From Litoditis marina (lineage: Eukaryota > Nematoda > Chromadorea > Rhabditida > Rhabditidae): a stretch of DNA of 64,000 nucleotides. The stretch covers positions 30,423,521 to 30,487,520 of the forward strand of contig OZ038435.1 in assembly GCA_964036275.1 (NCBI GenBank), in the 5' to 3' direction. Of the stretch, positions 13,001 through 25,116 are shown piece after piece (within the stretch, counting starts at the first letter, position 1; each line of letters opens with the position of its first letter). The notes under the pieces were generated by a model. It had not been told where the DNA came from, made no database searches, and worked only from the letters and a program-made list of their open reading frames with translations. The position numbers and the translations under genes were made by a program.

Positions 13001-13545
13001 CTAATACCGCATGTGATACCTATCCTAGATACGGATGTCTGGGAGGAAAAATCACTCGCTATACTTGATAACAGTGAATGGGAGTTATTCGTTCCCTATT
13101 CCAGATATTCAATTATTGGTGGCGCAAGTTCACGAATAGACCACGTCTGTTCCCCGACCAGAAGACCTGGATACAGTACCAGCCAGTATCGATTTCTCGC
13201 CTTCAGACCATTTTGTATGTGGCGGGCGGCGGCTATATTATAGCCATACTCGTTCTGATTCTCGAAGTATTGTTCCACAAGTATGTTTGTATCTGTTTTA
13301 ATGTTGTATTATTGCGGCAAATCCTTGAAATGTACCGGGATCAAACTACAATCACGGTCTCAAATCTGTTTTTCTCAGGAACAGTTTCTACTTTGAGTTC
13401 AAGAGCGTCTAAAAAAAGCCATAGCATCTCTCTTATTGCGAGTATCTGTATATTTTCGTTTTACAGGTACAACAATCCCCGAAAACCGCTAAGAATCCAG
13501 ACGCCAAAGTTGAAGACATGGGATCAATACAGTGTCAACAAATGA
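6951..13545 (+). CDS. Ionotropic glutamate receptor-like channel, copy B
   Basis: Exons: 6951-7110, 7368-7423, 7690-7782, 8489-8693, 9209-9299, 9613-9792, 10871-10955, 11378-11559, 12360-12522, 13105-13280, 13467-13545 (490 codons with stop); a possible extra exon is 7162-7227. The first exon has a typical S1 opening (VGYVEESFP, then [15 protein letters not shown]). The second continues (Y)[19 protein letters not shown], matching the iGluR 'G-x-W-N/D-G-M' motif. The third ends S1 ([11 protein letters not shown]). M1 is in 8489-8693, M3 ([19 protein letters not shown]) in 9613-9792, S2 in 10871-12522 and M4 ([20 protein letters not shown]) in 13105-13280. Membrane channel subunit, ligand unknown. 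The start is uncertain: ATG 6951 is in frame but gives no signal peptide. An ATG at 6920 opens a short hydrophobic frame ([14 protein letters not shown]) that could join only through a very small intron or a frameshift. The M1 exon uses a GC donor at 8694. Ends 344 bp from the convergent GTPase gene. Confidence 0.8.
7162..7227 (+). CDS. Possible cassette exon in receptor copy B S1 lobe
   Basis: A 66-bp segment with a good acceptor (AACGTTTCAG) and a GTTATG donor keeps phase 1 on both sides, so it can be included or skipped without frameshift. It would add 22 mostly basic residues ([10 protein letters not shown], then [12 protein letters not shown]) just before the GSW...GTWDGML segment. Skipping gives DEY-GSW, which looks more like ordinary iGluRs, so I leave it out of the main model. 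Confidence 0.35.
7973..8147. repeat. Tandem duplication in receptor intron
   Basis: Two diverged copies of a ~72-bp unit start gtttgatcccactact at 7973 and 8078 and both end in ...gatcagactacag...aaacagt. A CTGTC/GTGTC-rich stretch at 7890-7965 precedes them. The intron between the S1-end and M1 exons contains nothing else coding. Confidence 0.7.
8392..8467 (-). repeat. tRNA-derived relic, possibly a SINE head
   Basis: On the minus strand a near-perfect RNA polymerase III A box (TGGCCGAGTGGTTAGCGC) is followed ~30 nt later by a B-box-like GCGTTCGATTTC. The T stem does not pair and no acceptor stem is formed, so it is not a working tRNA. It lies 22 bp upstream of the M1 exon acceptor of the receptor gene. 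A tRNA pseudogene or the head of a tRNA-derived SINE are both possible. Confidence 0.5.
8867..8952. repeat. Imperfect palindrome, TGCGTCTC family, copy 2
   Basis: TGCGTCTCC near 8867 pairs with GAGACGCAGG near 8952, with a TTTCGCGA core fragment inside. Diverged relative of 2391-2450. Intronic. Confidence 0.5.
9862..10026. repeat. (CT)n microsatellite
   Basis: About 165 bp of nearly pure CT/TC with a few interruptions, in the intron after the M3 exon of receptor copy B. The low-complexity Ser-Leu and Arg-Glu reading frames across it are artefacts. Confidence 0.95.
11799..11923. mobile_element. Palindromic MITE, AAAGAAGGACGATTATG family, copy 1
   Basis: Nearly the whole 125 bp is an inverted repeat. 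The left end, TAAAGAAGAACGATTATGTG, pairs with the right end, which reads the reverse of TTAAAGAAGGACGATTATGTG. A second copy is at 21588-21711. No coding capacity. Located in a receptor intron between S2 exons. Confidence 0.75.
12823..13042. repeat. ~575-bp repeat family, truncated copy
   Basis: Matches the left ~220 bp of the elements at 23166-23747 and 25117-25686, from CATAGGAACTTCTAGCCCAC to the GATACGGATGTCTG segment. The right part is missing. It lies in the intron just upstream of the M4 exon of receptor copy B. Confidence 0.8.
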
Positions 13546-13780
13546 GCTTATTTTTAATAATTGTTAGATTATAAATGTATAAATAACAAACGACTATGCA
13601 CAATGGATGTGCACCGTTCCCAGAATTTTCAATATCCGAATCAATCATTCAATACCCTGAATCCCTACTGGAATAACATGTGAACGATTCATCAAGTCAT
13701 TATCAGAGAGACTGGTAAATCTTGCAAACAGCTGGTAACTAACCTTTATAATCGCAATAATTGACGCACAATGAGAATAA

Positions 13781-14184
13781 CATAACACAAACAATGAAAC
13801 AAATTCTTGACAACTTCTCAACAAACAAAATATTTCAAGCAGTAACAATTCTAATATATACACACAAAACATCTCTTCTATAGCTCGCACTATTGTAGTC
13901 CGATGGCTGATAGAATCTTCGATACGGCACTACCCAGCAAGCTTCCACCAACTTCTACCTAAATTAGTCAGGCACTTTCTACTTTTCGGAATAGAACAAT
14001 AACAAGTTCGACAACGAATTGTATTTCACACGCTTCCACGTGGAGAAAAGAACTGACCACATGCCCCTGGTCTGTGTCCTGGTCGGCTACATTCCCGTTC
14101 ATTTCTCTGATTGCCGTCACGACTGGACCACACGAGGATAGCTGACCCAACTGGTTGATCAGGGCTTCGATCTGAGAAAAAATC
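13781..14184 (-). repeat. Shared 3' end of minus-strand GTPase genes, copy 1
   Basis: This ~400-bp block covers the last two coding exons and the start of the 3' UTR of the gene at 13890-23827. It matches 35397-35797 closely in the UTR and exons, with a more diverged intron between. See the finding on the copied 3' end. Confidence 0.8.
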
Positions 14185-17100
14185 AAACTGTAAACTGTAC
14201 CGAACCCGAAAACGAGTAACCTTATTTTTATGGTAGGAGTAAAGCGAGTCACTTTTCTACGAGATACTCTAATCATAATTATATTCTATCGTTTGGACAC
14301 ATTTGCAGCAATCAAACTATAAGTGAACCAGCTGTATACTTTGTTTCACTGATCGATGTCCTTCTACAGTAACCCGTCAAACATTCAGAAGTCTACTTCT
14401 AGCGAACGATTCATTATTTTGGCTTCAAACTTTCGAAGTTTGTAGTAGTAAAGGTGCAGAAGGCACTACCAAAATTTGGAGAGAATACAAAAACGCCAAC
14501 ATAGCCATCTTTGACCTGGAAGTTTGAGCATATTACTGTAGAGGGTTAGAAGTGGGTGGAACGAACTATATCACCTCATCAATATTCTTCACATTCTGAC
14601 GTCTGTTGGAAATTGACACCTTCAAGGAGTGGATCTATAAATACGAAAATTAATAACATAACAGGAACAATGAATGAACCGGTGTTCTATCATTGACTGT
14701 ATCCATAAAACTCGTAGAAGTTCCTCGCGGTTCTGCACCTTTATCTCTAATAGATTTTATAGTTTTATGGACCCTGCCACCAGAAAATCTGATTGGATAC
14801 CCATAAGATGGTCACTATTTGTATTTGGTTCATCCTACCTCAATTGTTGAGCGAAACGTCACTAATCTGAAACCGATGATAAATATTTACAAATATTTTT
14901 TACCTTAGATGAATATTCATACTTGAGCCGTTGTAACCAGATTATCTTCCTCTTACATTCGCCCATGGAAATCCTGATGTGCTGAAATATCGAGAGACAT
15001 ACAACGGATACGGTAAGTTGAGCAAACTTTTTAGCTCATGAACAAATATTCATCGGGTGTGTACAACCACATTCTAAAACAAAGAGGATCAATTGATTGA
15101 AATATTCCACACCTCTTCAGCAATAAGATGATCGATGTACTGTCCGAATGTATCGAAATACTTCACAATTGAACTTTCTTCCATGAACACTGCAAACTCT
15201 GCACAGCAATCGATCATGAATTGAATCTCCTCTCGAACCTCTTCCTGCTGAAATCAAAACTTATAACAGTATATGTGCATAATGAACGAACACTTTGTAA
15301 CAATGTAACCATTTTCTTTCACTGCGTAGCTTATTGCTTTCAGAAATAGTGACTATAGTATAGAGTAGAGATGGAAACATCATTTCAACGAAAAGGGTAG
15401 AATTTGAATGATGGGCGAGGGAACTTTTCCCCCTATATTCAACACACAAAAAGTACAAGACCGAGAAAAACCAGCTAACCATTCGTTGTTTGTTGGCCAT
15501 GAAAAGACTGAGCGCCGCATCGTCATTTTGCCCTCTTCTAAGACTAGCTTCCACATTCGGATCGACAATCTGAAAAAAATATGTTTCGAAATTTCTATTT
15601 GATAGAAACGGTTCATCCAAAAAGAAATGAGTCGGTTCAGACTAGAAAATCGGTTTCTTGTAGATTGATTGTTCGTAAATGAAACCCTATTGCCACACAT
15701 TCTTGTTTTATGGAGCATCGAAGTGAGATAACAAGCAACATATTTTCTTCTAGAAGCGTACTGGAAGAAGCATACTTGAAGGGGATAACTAATAGACTAG
15801 AGAATAAACTCACTGTTGTGACTTGAGAATCCAACAGATAATTGATGTGCATATGTTTCTCCCAACTGCAAGCACAATGTCCACATACACCACCAAATCT
15901 CATTGCGCAGCATTTTTGGAGTTTGCTGTTCGGAATGGTCTCGGTCTGAAAACATACAAAATATATCGGGCAAACTACATCGGAACCCCTCCGCGTGGAA
16001 TATGATCTCGCTTCTCTGTTCAACAAGAACACACGGGATAAAAACAAAGGTAATAATAATGTGAACCGGCGAAAATTTGGTAGGCTTAAGTACTATTATT
16101 CAAGTCCTTTCCTTGAAAAAACGAAGGGAGGTGGTTAAATACGTTGTAACTAACAATCACTGTTACTTGTGTGAGAAATGGAGTCACGACCGACCGTAGT
16201 CTATTTCTTCTTTATATTATATGATTGCAGAGTATTTCACGAAAAATTAAAATTCAATTTCAAGAACATACAGTAGTGATTAAACAAACTCTACCTGTAC
16301 ACCGTCTAACCGGCAGTTTTGATGACAAACGGTTTTATAGATGGTAATGGTTGCTCGCGATTCAGGATTGACAAGTCTTCGTTCGACACAATTGTACGAA
16401 GTACAAACCGTCTGCGGCTGAGGCAATCGTACAGGAACCAGAACATTCTAAATAAAGCATTAATGAATTAGAGCAATAAAAATATGAGAAAACTACTCGA
16501 ATAAAAAAACTGGCGAATAGAGCACAACCTCTCATTTCTCCTGATTGAAAAGTAATTTATGGGAAGTGTAGTGATTGAAAAGCACTTTATGCAATTATGA
16601 TTTAGGTATTTGGATGGGTTAAGTTGAAGTTAAAAAAAAACATCGATAAAGTTGAATTGACAGTTGACTATTCTTACCCGATGAACATAGAGATGGTTTT
16701 CGAGAGATATACCAGCAGCCCTTCTACGGAAAATCTGAAACAAACTAAAACTAAAGAACATTATCTTGTTTTTACCCATTGAACGTTACGAACATCGCAA
16801 AAAAGTGCTGAAGCTAACATGCACTGCATGAGCCAAGGAAACCATTTTAAGTCGGTAAAAATAAAAGGAAATGGTTGACCTAGTACCTCATCCATTCTCT
16901 CCTCCATCACTTGCATATTCGTAAACTGTGTCATGACCAAGTCCCCCAGTGGTCTTGCCAACGAAATGATGAGATTGCGAGTACTGTTCAGACTAAGGGT
17001 GTCTCGTACGGAATGAACGGGAAGTTGCGAGATACAGGTTAGCAGCCTGGAAACAGAAAAAACAGTGAATCTCTAGCTTGATCGCAGCACACCAGATGCA

Positions 17101-20100
17101 ACGAAAATTTTCTACGTCTGGATCTTGAGCAGAATGAGTGTATCATAGCTGAGAAGTTGTCTCGAATTGAGAAGTTCATTTCACTTTATATCGAATCGAT
17201 AGAGTTCTAGTGTTCTACACTGCAGCTCTTGGTAGACTTGAAAAAATATCTAAACTAAATACACTAATAGAATATTTCTTGCTACATAGAAAGATGACCC
17301 TCCCGGATGCATAAAGGGGTACCAGGGGTAAGTTTCCCTCTGGAATTTCAAGGAGAAACCAATAGCAGACCGGAAGAAACCGGAAATATTTCACTGGGAA
17401 AATTTTGCGGGGTAAATCACGGGGATATTTGAGTCAAATAATTAAATCCGAGTCAACCAACTTTTCCGTCTCCTGCACGGACTGCTTCCAACTGGCAGCA
17501 AAGTTGGCGACATCAGTCTCAGTGAAGGGAAATCCATGTTTCAGGGCACACAGGAAACGGAAACTCTCATTGTCAAAGCAGAACACCGTGGACCTACAAA
17601 TGATTGAAATTACTTACAAATAAGAAATCTGCAATGAAACCGTGGTTCTCATCATCAAACACAGGACAAAATCAATAATCTAATTATGATAACCAAAACC
17701 AAAAGCACCGCTGTCGTGTTCAGATAGAACGTTGCCAGGGAATCAGTAACGAAACATTAAGAAATCTGAGCACCCTCTATGAATAAGTTCTGAATCTAAC
17801 CCAAGTTTTTGGTAGGTAACCCAACTGGTTTTTGGTAACCAGTTTTTCGGGATCATGTAACCAAATTAAATAAAAAACCGGTTAACCTTCAATTGAAACC
17901 CAGACTTGATTTTCAGTTTCAATTTTGTCGGTAATCGCAGTTCAGTTTCCGGTGAGTTCCAGGTTACCAACTCGGGTAACCCGAAAACTGGTCAGGAATC
18001 AAAAAACGGTTGGCCTCCTTTATGACAGTATGTAGTCCGTAATTTCATCAATTGTTGATCATTACCACGTTGAATATTTCCCGACCATGAACTAACCTGT
18101 TGATAGGAATTTCAACATTGGTTTTGGCCTTGAGGTTGTTCAAATGTTCCCTGAGAGTGGGCAAGGTGTCTCCCGGCTTGTAGAGGGTTCCCCTCGTATT
18201 GGTGAAACAGAAAAGAATATTCTTGCTGGCCGACTTATGAAGATGAACCAACAACTCATCAACACAGAAACGAAAAGCAAGAGTTAGACGAGCAGTATTC
18301 GGTCTAATCAGAATACAAATTGCATGGAGGGAGCTGGAAATGAACATGAACTAACTGGCAGCATAATGAAGGACCTTGCGGTCATCAAATAGCAGACAAC
18401 CCTAGCGAGTTCGCACACCAACTCCGCAACAACAACAACTTGGTGTGGGCCCAGAAGTCACGTTTTTATGCAAAACGATCATTGGAATCTCACCCGTATT
18501 TCGATATGAAGGAGAGAATTTTGTCGAAGTTGATCTTGTCCTGATCTGGTCCTCTGGTATCTCCAATACCGGGGGTGTCAATTAGACGAATCTTCTTCTC
18601 TTCACCAGCAGAACCACACGAGAACACATACGACTTCGGATCCTGAAATAAACGACTGCATTTTATTGATGGGGACATGGGGTAGTCTTCATAATGAAAC
18701 TATTAGAATGATTGATGGGGTGGCGAGAAGCAAAACACTTCCAACCAACCTGTGTGGCAGACTGTCCGGCGACAGTGTTCTCATTTGAATCTGAGTTCAA
18801 CTCCGCCGTGATCGTCGAGTTGCAGCTGATTTGGTGAGACTTGAACTGAAAATGAAGAATTATCCACAGCATTCCTGAACGGAACAGTCTTTTTTACAAT
18901 GATAGTTTGTTTTCAAAAAAAATCGAGCATCGTGCTTAGTTCCTTCTCGGTTGAAAATTTCTTTACCTACTCTTGAACGTGTGAAAAATGGAAACCAGTA
19001 CAACAGCTGTTTCTAACTATCTGAACGTATGGTATAATTTAACATTTGACTATTCACTCGAACTTTTGGTTCTACTGCTTACTACAAGATCCAAACCAAC
19101 ATTATCATCCGTCAAAGTAAAAGCCGAGTCGATGAGAACTTCGAATCCTCCCTTCAATGCTTCCTCCATTGAATTGTACTTCAGATAATTGACGAGACCA
19201 TTTATGAAGGTCGACTTCCCCACACCAGTCTCTCCCATAACCAGGATATTCGTACAATTCGACCTTCTGTAAAATATACAATGATTGTTTGGTTTGCGAC
19301 TATTTTTTACAGAAGGAATGGGCAAACAAATTTTTCGGTTTCAACAATTAGAGTTTGTATTCAAACTATATTCGAAACCACATTCGCTTCAGAAAGCTGT
19401 GGACCACTCAGGACATGGGTCATTGCTTTACTGTAACACAATGTTGCATACAGGAATTGTTGCAATACTATTCTGTTCTGTTCAGTACAGTATTTACAGT
19501 AATTTTCCAATCTCATTAAGAAAGTGAAATACAGTTATTCTCCAGCGATACAGTTATTAACCGAACATACACAAGCGTGACAAATAAATACAGTACTGCA
19601 ACCAATGTGCCGTTTAAACAAAATTGTTCGGTTCCTGAAATGCGATTTTCGTAAAATACAGAGCGTGTTCTAAGTAACCCCTGTGATCATCACCAAAACA
19701 AAACTAGACATCATATAACTTCTGTCATTATCAACCGACCTTTCACTCCAAAAACTGCTAAAAATTGGGAAAAAATAACAGACACGGGTGAAATTTGATA
19801 TAGTAAACTAAGTAAACTCACACATTTTTTGAGTAATGCGGAACCTCTTTATCTTTAACTTGACCAAGCGATTCCTCATGGTTAGGTCTGCCAATAGCAC
19901 CCGAAGTTTTCTTGCTGGTTCTGAATCAAAAACATTGATCATATTTCTTCCTGGGAAACCTTGACTGGAATTATTCCAAGCTCAAACAAATGAGTACTTA
20001 ACACGGTTGACGGACAGCATAGTTCCACAATTGAATTGAAACAATGAATTTACCATTCGCTTTTAATCAGACTAATTTTTATATATCAGTCATCTCCAAA

Positions 20101-23100
20101 TGGTTCATAACTGTCCAAGTGTACAACTCATCTTTGTGAATCTACACTGACCATTGAGTGAAAACGTCTAGCAACGCAACTATTAATGAAAACAACATTA
20201 TAGGCAATGTAAACTTTGTATCTTGCATATCAACTTATAACGGCTTTCAGATAACATGACTTAAAACCAGATGAATCAGGAATTTTAACTCACTGAACAC
20301 ATTGAGATACATGTTTCTCCATCGATGACGAGTCATCATTGTTCTCCCAAAAATCCAATTCTGTCAGTTCTTCTTCGGCGACGCTATCCTCTCCATTGCT
20401 GGAACTGTGAAAAAGCTACTTTCACTATAAAATATTACTACCAAAATGTTTATTATATCATTAACTAACCAATCTGTTGCGCACGGTGCCTTCTACAACT
20501 GGTAGAGAGACGAAGGAAACAAAACTATCCAAAATTAACGGACCAACCTTGAGCTGGAGTAATTCTTCTGGAGTGCGAGTAACGTCGTAGCTTTGGCCCC
20601 GTAAGTGTGAGTCTGTTGCACACGATAAGTTTCAGCGGTTCTATCACCTTGTCTAAAAATAGAAATAAATGAACAAGAATAAACAAAAACTAATGCATGC
20701 TACAACCATTAAGAGTTCCGGAAAACAACCATGAGAAATTTCCAAGATTTTTTTCTAGTGCTATCGCAACACAGTGGCGCTTGCACCAGCCATAAGTAAG
20801 CCGAGGTGACGTCATGCTTAAATACATGATCTATTCGAAACATACCCTAAATGCTCAGCGTTTTGAGGAAAACCCCCCTGTTGTTGGTCGGAAGATTTGG
20901 GCAAACCCCCCCCCCCCCTCAAAATTGTCTGATTTAGCGATTTTCTAAATTAAGGGCAAACCCCCTTATAATGGCTGAGGGGAAGGGCAAAACCCCCCTG
21001 TTTAAAAAAGTCACAACTCTGATGCATTTAGGGTATGATTCGAAAATTTACAATTTTACTCATATTTAGGGACATGAAGGATGACGTAAAACATAACGAA
21101 CCATAATTGTGGCTAGCGTCGAACAAACCTAATTTTTATCTGTTCTCGACGAGTCGACTTCGATACTATTTCAAATTGGATTGGCTGTCACACATTGAAA
21201 TGTGAAAAACTTACATATTTGTTCCAGTTTCGACTTTGATAGAGGATAGAAAATTGTTGTCAGAAGCGCAAGACTCCATTTTCACCATGACAGCTTCCGT
21301 ACAACTGTAAAACTCAGACAAATATAATGAATACATAATAAATGTGAGTTGGAAAACAACATGAGCCCTAGTATTATAGTAATCTCGAAGACGTGAAATG
21401 AGATGTGCATGTGAAAGAAATTTTGTCTAAAAGAACCCAACTAAAAAGCTAATTACTTCTTACATTTTGATTCATAGTCAATCAACGTCCAAAATTAAAA
21501 GAAGCCAGTTCTGTAAGTTCTCTGGCTGCCCGGACAACCTTACTGGGGTATGTGTTTATAGCATGACCAAAAGGTGGCCTTTTAAATTTAAAGAAGGACG
21601 ATTATGTGGACCAATCCCAACGCTTCAGTCCTTCAAACTGCAATACATTTTTTTATTGCAGTTTAAAGGACCGTTGACACGGGATTGGTCCACACAATTG
21701 TCCTACTTTAAGTACAGCTTACCTGAGTTTTCTCTTCACACCAGACTTCACCGCTGAAGCAGAACATGACGATTCATCTCTCTAAAACCACTGTAGTCAT
21801 ATAAAATGCCCCTTATATGTGCTCACAACAGTAGATCTCTAAAAAGAATGAAAAACAACATGAGTGACCAAATCAATCTATCTATAATTACGAGCACACC
21901 CCGATTTTACTGGACAGTCGGTAATTGTCTACGTGAGAAAGATGAGCTTAAAAACTGTGATATGGCATGTGGTGAGTGTTTGGTTGGTTCAATGAATAGT
22001 TTCCCGCCTGGTTAAACTTCAGGTGATATATTTGCGAATTTGAGCCTATTGGGAGACATTATTCTTTCTCGGTTCTTCATGTTTTATCGATGGTAATCAA
22101 ATCGAGGGAGGGCAGTGCACCCAGCAGAAAATGCTTTTCCATGAACGCCAATCAGAAATTTTGAACTTAATCGTTTTGTAAATAATTACCGAAGATCCAG
22201 TACCTTTTTATTGTTCCATCTTTTGTAACCCACGTGAGCCTTGGGTATAGCTCGTAAATACACGTTGAGCTTCTCAAATTCACCATCATGAAGAAGACGT
22301 TCTGCCCGTGGGCGCTGGTTACCATCCAGTTCCTTGAGAACTATCTCAGGATCACTCTCAGGGTTACAGGGCACCGGCTTCTGAACAAAGCAGAAAGTAG
22401 AAGCAAAAGCAAAGACTCGTTTAACTGCACGGTTTCCCGGGGATTCCCAAGCGTGACAAACTGACAATTCTGAATATGCACTGAAAATTGGGAAAGCAGT
22501 TTTATGAGAAAATGTAGATAGATCACCTTGCATTCGGGAGGACAACTATTTTGCGACCTATTAGGAATTACCCTTTTGAGTCTGGAAATTGGAGTGTCCT
22601 TTCCCAAATTGTCGTTTGAACGGAGCAAGTTGCTTCTATTGTCACCCGCATGTACAGTCGCCTAAAACGAGCAACTGTCAGTGTCAATAAACTTCAACTA
22701 GGACAAAGCCAGGATACTAAACCTTAGATTTCGAATGGAATTTTTCTCCGGTTCCTGAATGTTTGGTGAAACGTGGAGCTCAAAAATGCGTGATAACAGG
22801 TATATTAGGTATATACCTCTTGCGTTTTCCACGAATAGTATATTTTCTTAGCAGCTGCGGACACGGTCGACACACTTATCATGCGTTCTAAACTATCCCA
22901 ACTCGATGTGTCCACGTAAGCTTTCGCACAGCTTCGCATCACTCGTGGGAGCAGATCGATGAAAGCCGATTTGTCGATCGGAGTTGCAATCTCCTGAGAA
23001 AAATACTAAATATATAAAGTGGAAAAGTTTCCTGCGTTAAAAGTGGTCTGGTGGGAATTCAATCCGGTGTTCATGAAACTGTGAATTCAAATCTTAGGCA

Positions 23101-23827
23101 TACGTCTACATATGAAAAAAACCACGTACAAAACCACGTACATATAAGAATAACTCGATTAATGTCATAGGAACTTCTAGCCCACAGTTAAGACACTGGT
23201 AGAACGGTAGTAACAGTCAAACTGTGGTGATATGGTCGTAAACGTCCCGCGATTCAGTGGTAAACTTGTGGTAACGTTGAATCACGATTACTACCAGTAA
23301 ATCGGTGATGTATCTCAAGTAACCTCAGAAATGAACTAGATATCTAATACCACAAGTGATACCTATACTAGATACGGATGTCTGCGAGACTGCTCTGCAG
23401 GCTTCTGGCTATTTTCGGTTTAATTACCCAAGTTTGAGGTACTTTTCACCTCTGAAGCGAACTTAGTATTTAGTACGTGAGGACTAGATACTAGAGGGGC
23501 CATGAAAATATAATTAAATTTTGTTTTATGAAAAAAATAATTTTTAAGTGTTTTATTTTCGATAATTCGAAATAATTTTACTGCTGTTTTACTGCAGTTG
23601 AACTACAACTTTACTGGCGTTTTACTGCAGTAGCGACACCGTACTACTACCGTTTTACGACTGGTGATACTGCAGTAACACTACCAGTAAAACGGCGGTA
23701 GTACGGTGTCGCTACTGTAGTAGAACGCCGGTTTTATCTTTACAGTGAAGCAAAACAAAATTACCCGGTTTTTGCCGGTATCATCCGACTCATTTCGATG
23801 TGACGTAGTGTGTTCGTGCGAAACCAT
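13890..23827 (-). CDS. P-loop GTPase with N-terminal helical repeats and Cys/His module (gene 1)
   Basis: Exons in coding order: 23765-23827, 22817-22993, 22572-22661, 22190-22380, 21215-21304, 20548-20652, 20294-20404, 19822-19920, 19101-19266, 18750-18845, 18494-18642, 18097-18333, 17462-17593, 16887-17046, 16678-16734, 16295-16447, 15814-15945, 15480-15569, 15113-15247, 14904-14981, 14575-14634, 14058-14171, 13890-13958. Sum 2754 nt, 917 residues, all phases consistent. Residues ~30-80 and ~118-168 are two helical repeats (FIDLLPRVMRSCAKAY; HDGEFEKLNVYLRAIP). An acidic linker follows. G1 is GETGVGKST (~320-328), then a SATQ motif, G3 DTPGIGDTRG (~418), and a G4-like FTNTRG. Then comes a Cys/His module (VCTSYNC, VCHQNC, CGHCACSWEKHMH) and helices. 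Probably a GTP-binding cytosolic protein; partner unknown. The start ATG is 12 nt behind a strong acceptor. Its distant paralogues at 25942 and 48174 have a KH-like N-terminus instead. Confidence 0.88.
17805..17995. repeat. GGTAACC-rich palindromic stretch
   Basis: Repeated GGTAACC/GGTTACC and ACCGGTTAACC words in both orientations, with ends resembling each other in reverse (AACCCAAGTTTTTGG and CCGAAAACTGG). Intron of gene 1. Probably a degenerate foldback element; a few related words occur near 25735-25795. Confidence 0.5.
19101..19266 (-). CDS. Walker A exon of gene 1
   Basis: This 166-bp exon encodes NILVMGETGVGKSTFINGL and ends LTDDN. Every one of the four complete paralogues has a 166-bp exon at this point with the same phases (2 in, 0 out). 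The P-loop shows G-E-T-G-V-G-K-S-T with the catalytic-type Lys and Ser/Thr intact, so nucleotide binding is expected. Confidence 0.92.
20841..21037. mobile_element. 197-bp MITE with 8-bp target duplication
   Basis: Terminal inverted repeats CATACCCTAAATGC (left) and GCATTTAGGGTATG (right) are perfect over 14 bp. The 8-bp sequence ATTCGAAA flanks the element exactly on both sides (20833-20840 and 21038-21045). The inside is C-rich, with runs of CCCCCC. An 8-bp duplication is typical of hAT-type insertion, but the transposase family is inferred. Intron of gene 1. Confidence 0.85.
21588..21711. mobile_element. Palindromic MITE, AAAGAAGGACGATTATG family, copy 2
   Basis: Nearly complete inverted repeat of TTAAAGAAGGACGATTATGT arms, matching 11799-11923. 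Intron of gene 1. Confidence 0.75.
23166..23747. mobile_element. ~575-bp repeat family, full copy 1
   Basis: Starts CATAGGAACTTCTAGCCCAC and ends GGTTTTATCTTTACAGTG. The right third contains a strong palindrome around GCGACACCGTACTACTACCG. The ends resemble each other weakly in reverse (CACAGTTAAGA against CACTGTAAAGA). No coding capacity. Intron of gene 1, just after its first coding exon. No convincing target-site duplication. Confidence 0.8.
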
Positions 23828-24100
23828 GCGATCGATGCTCTGAAGAGAGAAAATATCTTTTGGTTGAAGTTAGTTACATGCTAGCTGTACACGTACAGAC
23901 TTTTCCTTTTTAATGTAGACAATCGAAAAGTCTTTTTGGATGGATGAAATTTCACGAAACGATTCTTCTATTCACTTCACAACAAATTTTCTAAACTTGT
24001 TCATTGTAAAGTCTGGTTCTACAGGAAAAAGATGTCGACTGGGTTACTGTAAATATCTAAAGATGACTGGAACGCGAACGGAATGTATTGCTCAGCCGAC

Positions 24101-24404
24101 CGCTCGTCCCGGTACATGAGCGGGACGTCCCGAAAGTGGGCGGGGCGTCCTGGTACATCGAATATAATCAATATTTGAAAAGATTTTAATCAGAAAATTT
24201 TCAAAAAAAGTGAATTTTGATAAATTTTTTTGTGTAATCTGATTGTAAAACGTGTTTGTAATATGTACAAAGCAAAAAAAATTGGAAATTCAGACTTAAA
24301 TCTATTATTTTGAGCGCTTGATTGACGGCCAGGCGCAATGTACGGGACGTACCGGGACGCCCCGCCCACTTTCGGGACGTCCCGCTCATGTACCGGGACG
24401 AGCG
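24101..24404. mobile_element. Foldback element with GC-rich ~60-bp arms
   Basis: The left arm 24101-24159 (CGCTCGTCCCGGTACATGAG...) is repeated as the reverse complement in 24338-24404, separated by ~180 bp of AT-rich DNA. Arms are rich in GGGACGTCCCG. It lies 0.27 kb upstream of the gene 1 start, inside the head-to-head promoter region shared with gene 2. Confidence 0.8.
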
Positions 24405-25116
24405 ACTTCTGAGTGTTATGACGAACGAACGTGGGATTATCAACATATACTACATGAATAAAAAAAACATAGTGATGTCTGAAGTTCGTTATGGTCTTTT
24501 GCTTATTGTTAAATATAATTTATGTACTATTTTATTAAACTAAACCGAAAGAAAATAGTTACGTCAGCGTTTACAACTGCTCGGCACCCTTTATGAACAT
24601 GTAATTAGTCTGCCTCGCAGGAAATTTTGTATTGGCGCGAATCAAAAGGTTCAAATACTGACTTAAATAATGTTGCAGGAATAAAATTGCACAATTAATT
24701 ACCTCTCGTCTCACTAAATCTCGACCCATTTTTTATATTCTACTCTGTTGTTTCAGTTTCATTTGGTTCAAAATGGCGGTAACAAAGTGGTCTAGCCTAT
24801 TACAGTAAATCTGACATGATGAAGCTCGTTGTAGTTGTAGTAGTAGCTCCCGCCCGCCGCGAAGTTTCTATAGGGGTCGGATTGTCGAAATAGCGTATCA
24901 GTGTAATTTTTCAAATTCGAATTTCGCGCAATTTTTAAGGCGCTTATTGCCTGGTATTTACACCGCATTGTTTTTGTGGCAGCGATCCTGAATCCCATCC
25001 CACTTCTTTTTTTGTGATTAGAGAAACATTTCGCTGCGTATCACACGTATTTTCACGCGAATCGTACCATTTTGTTATTTACTAAAGCTAGCTATAATCG
25101 AGAACACAATGCAGTA

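Noticed and set aside
24201..24543. Opposing frames with RPGTSRT-like words near 24.3 kb
   Set aside because: They are translations of the GC-rich arm of the foldback element at 24101-24404.
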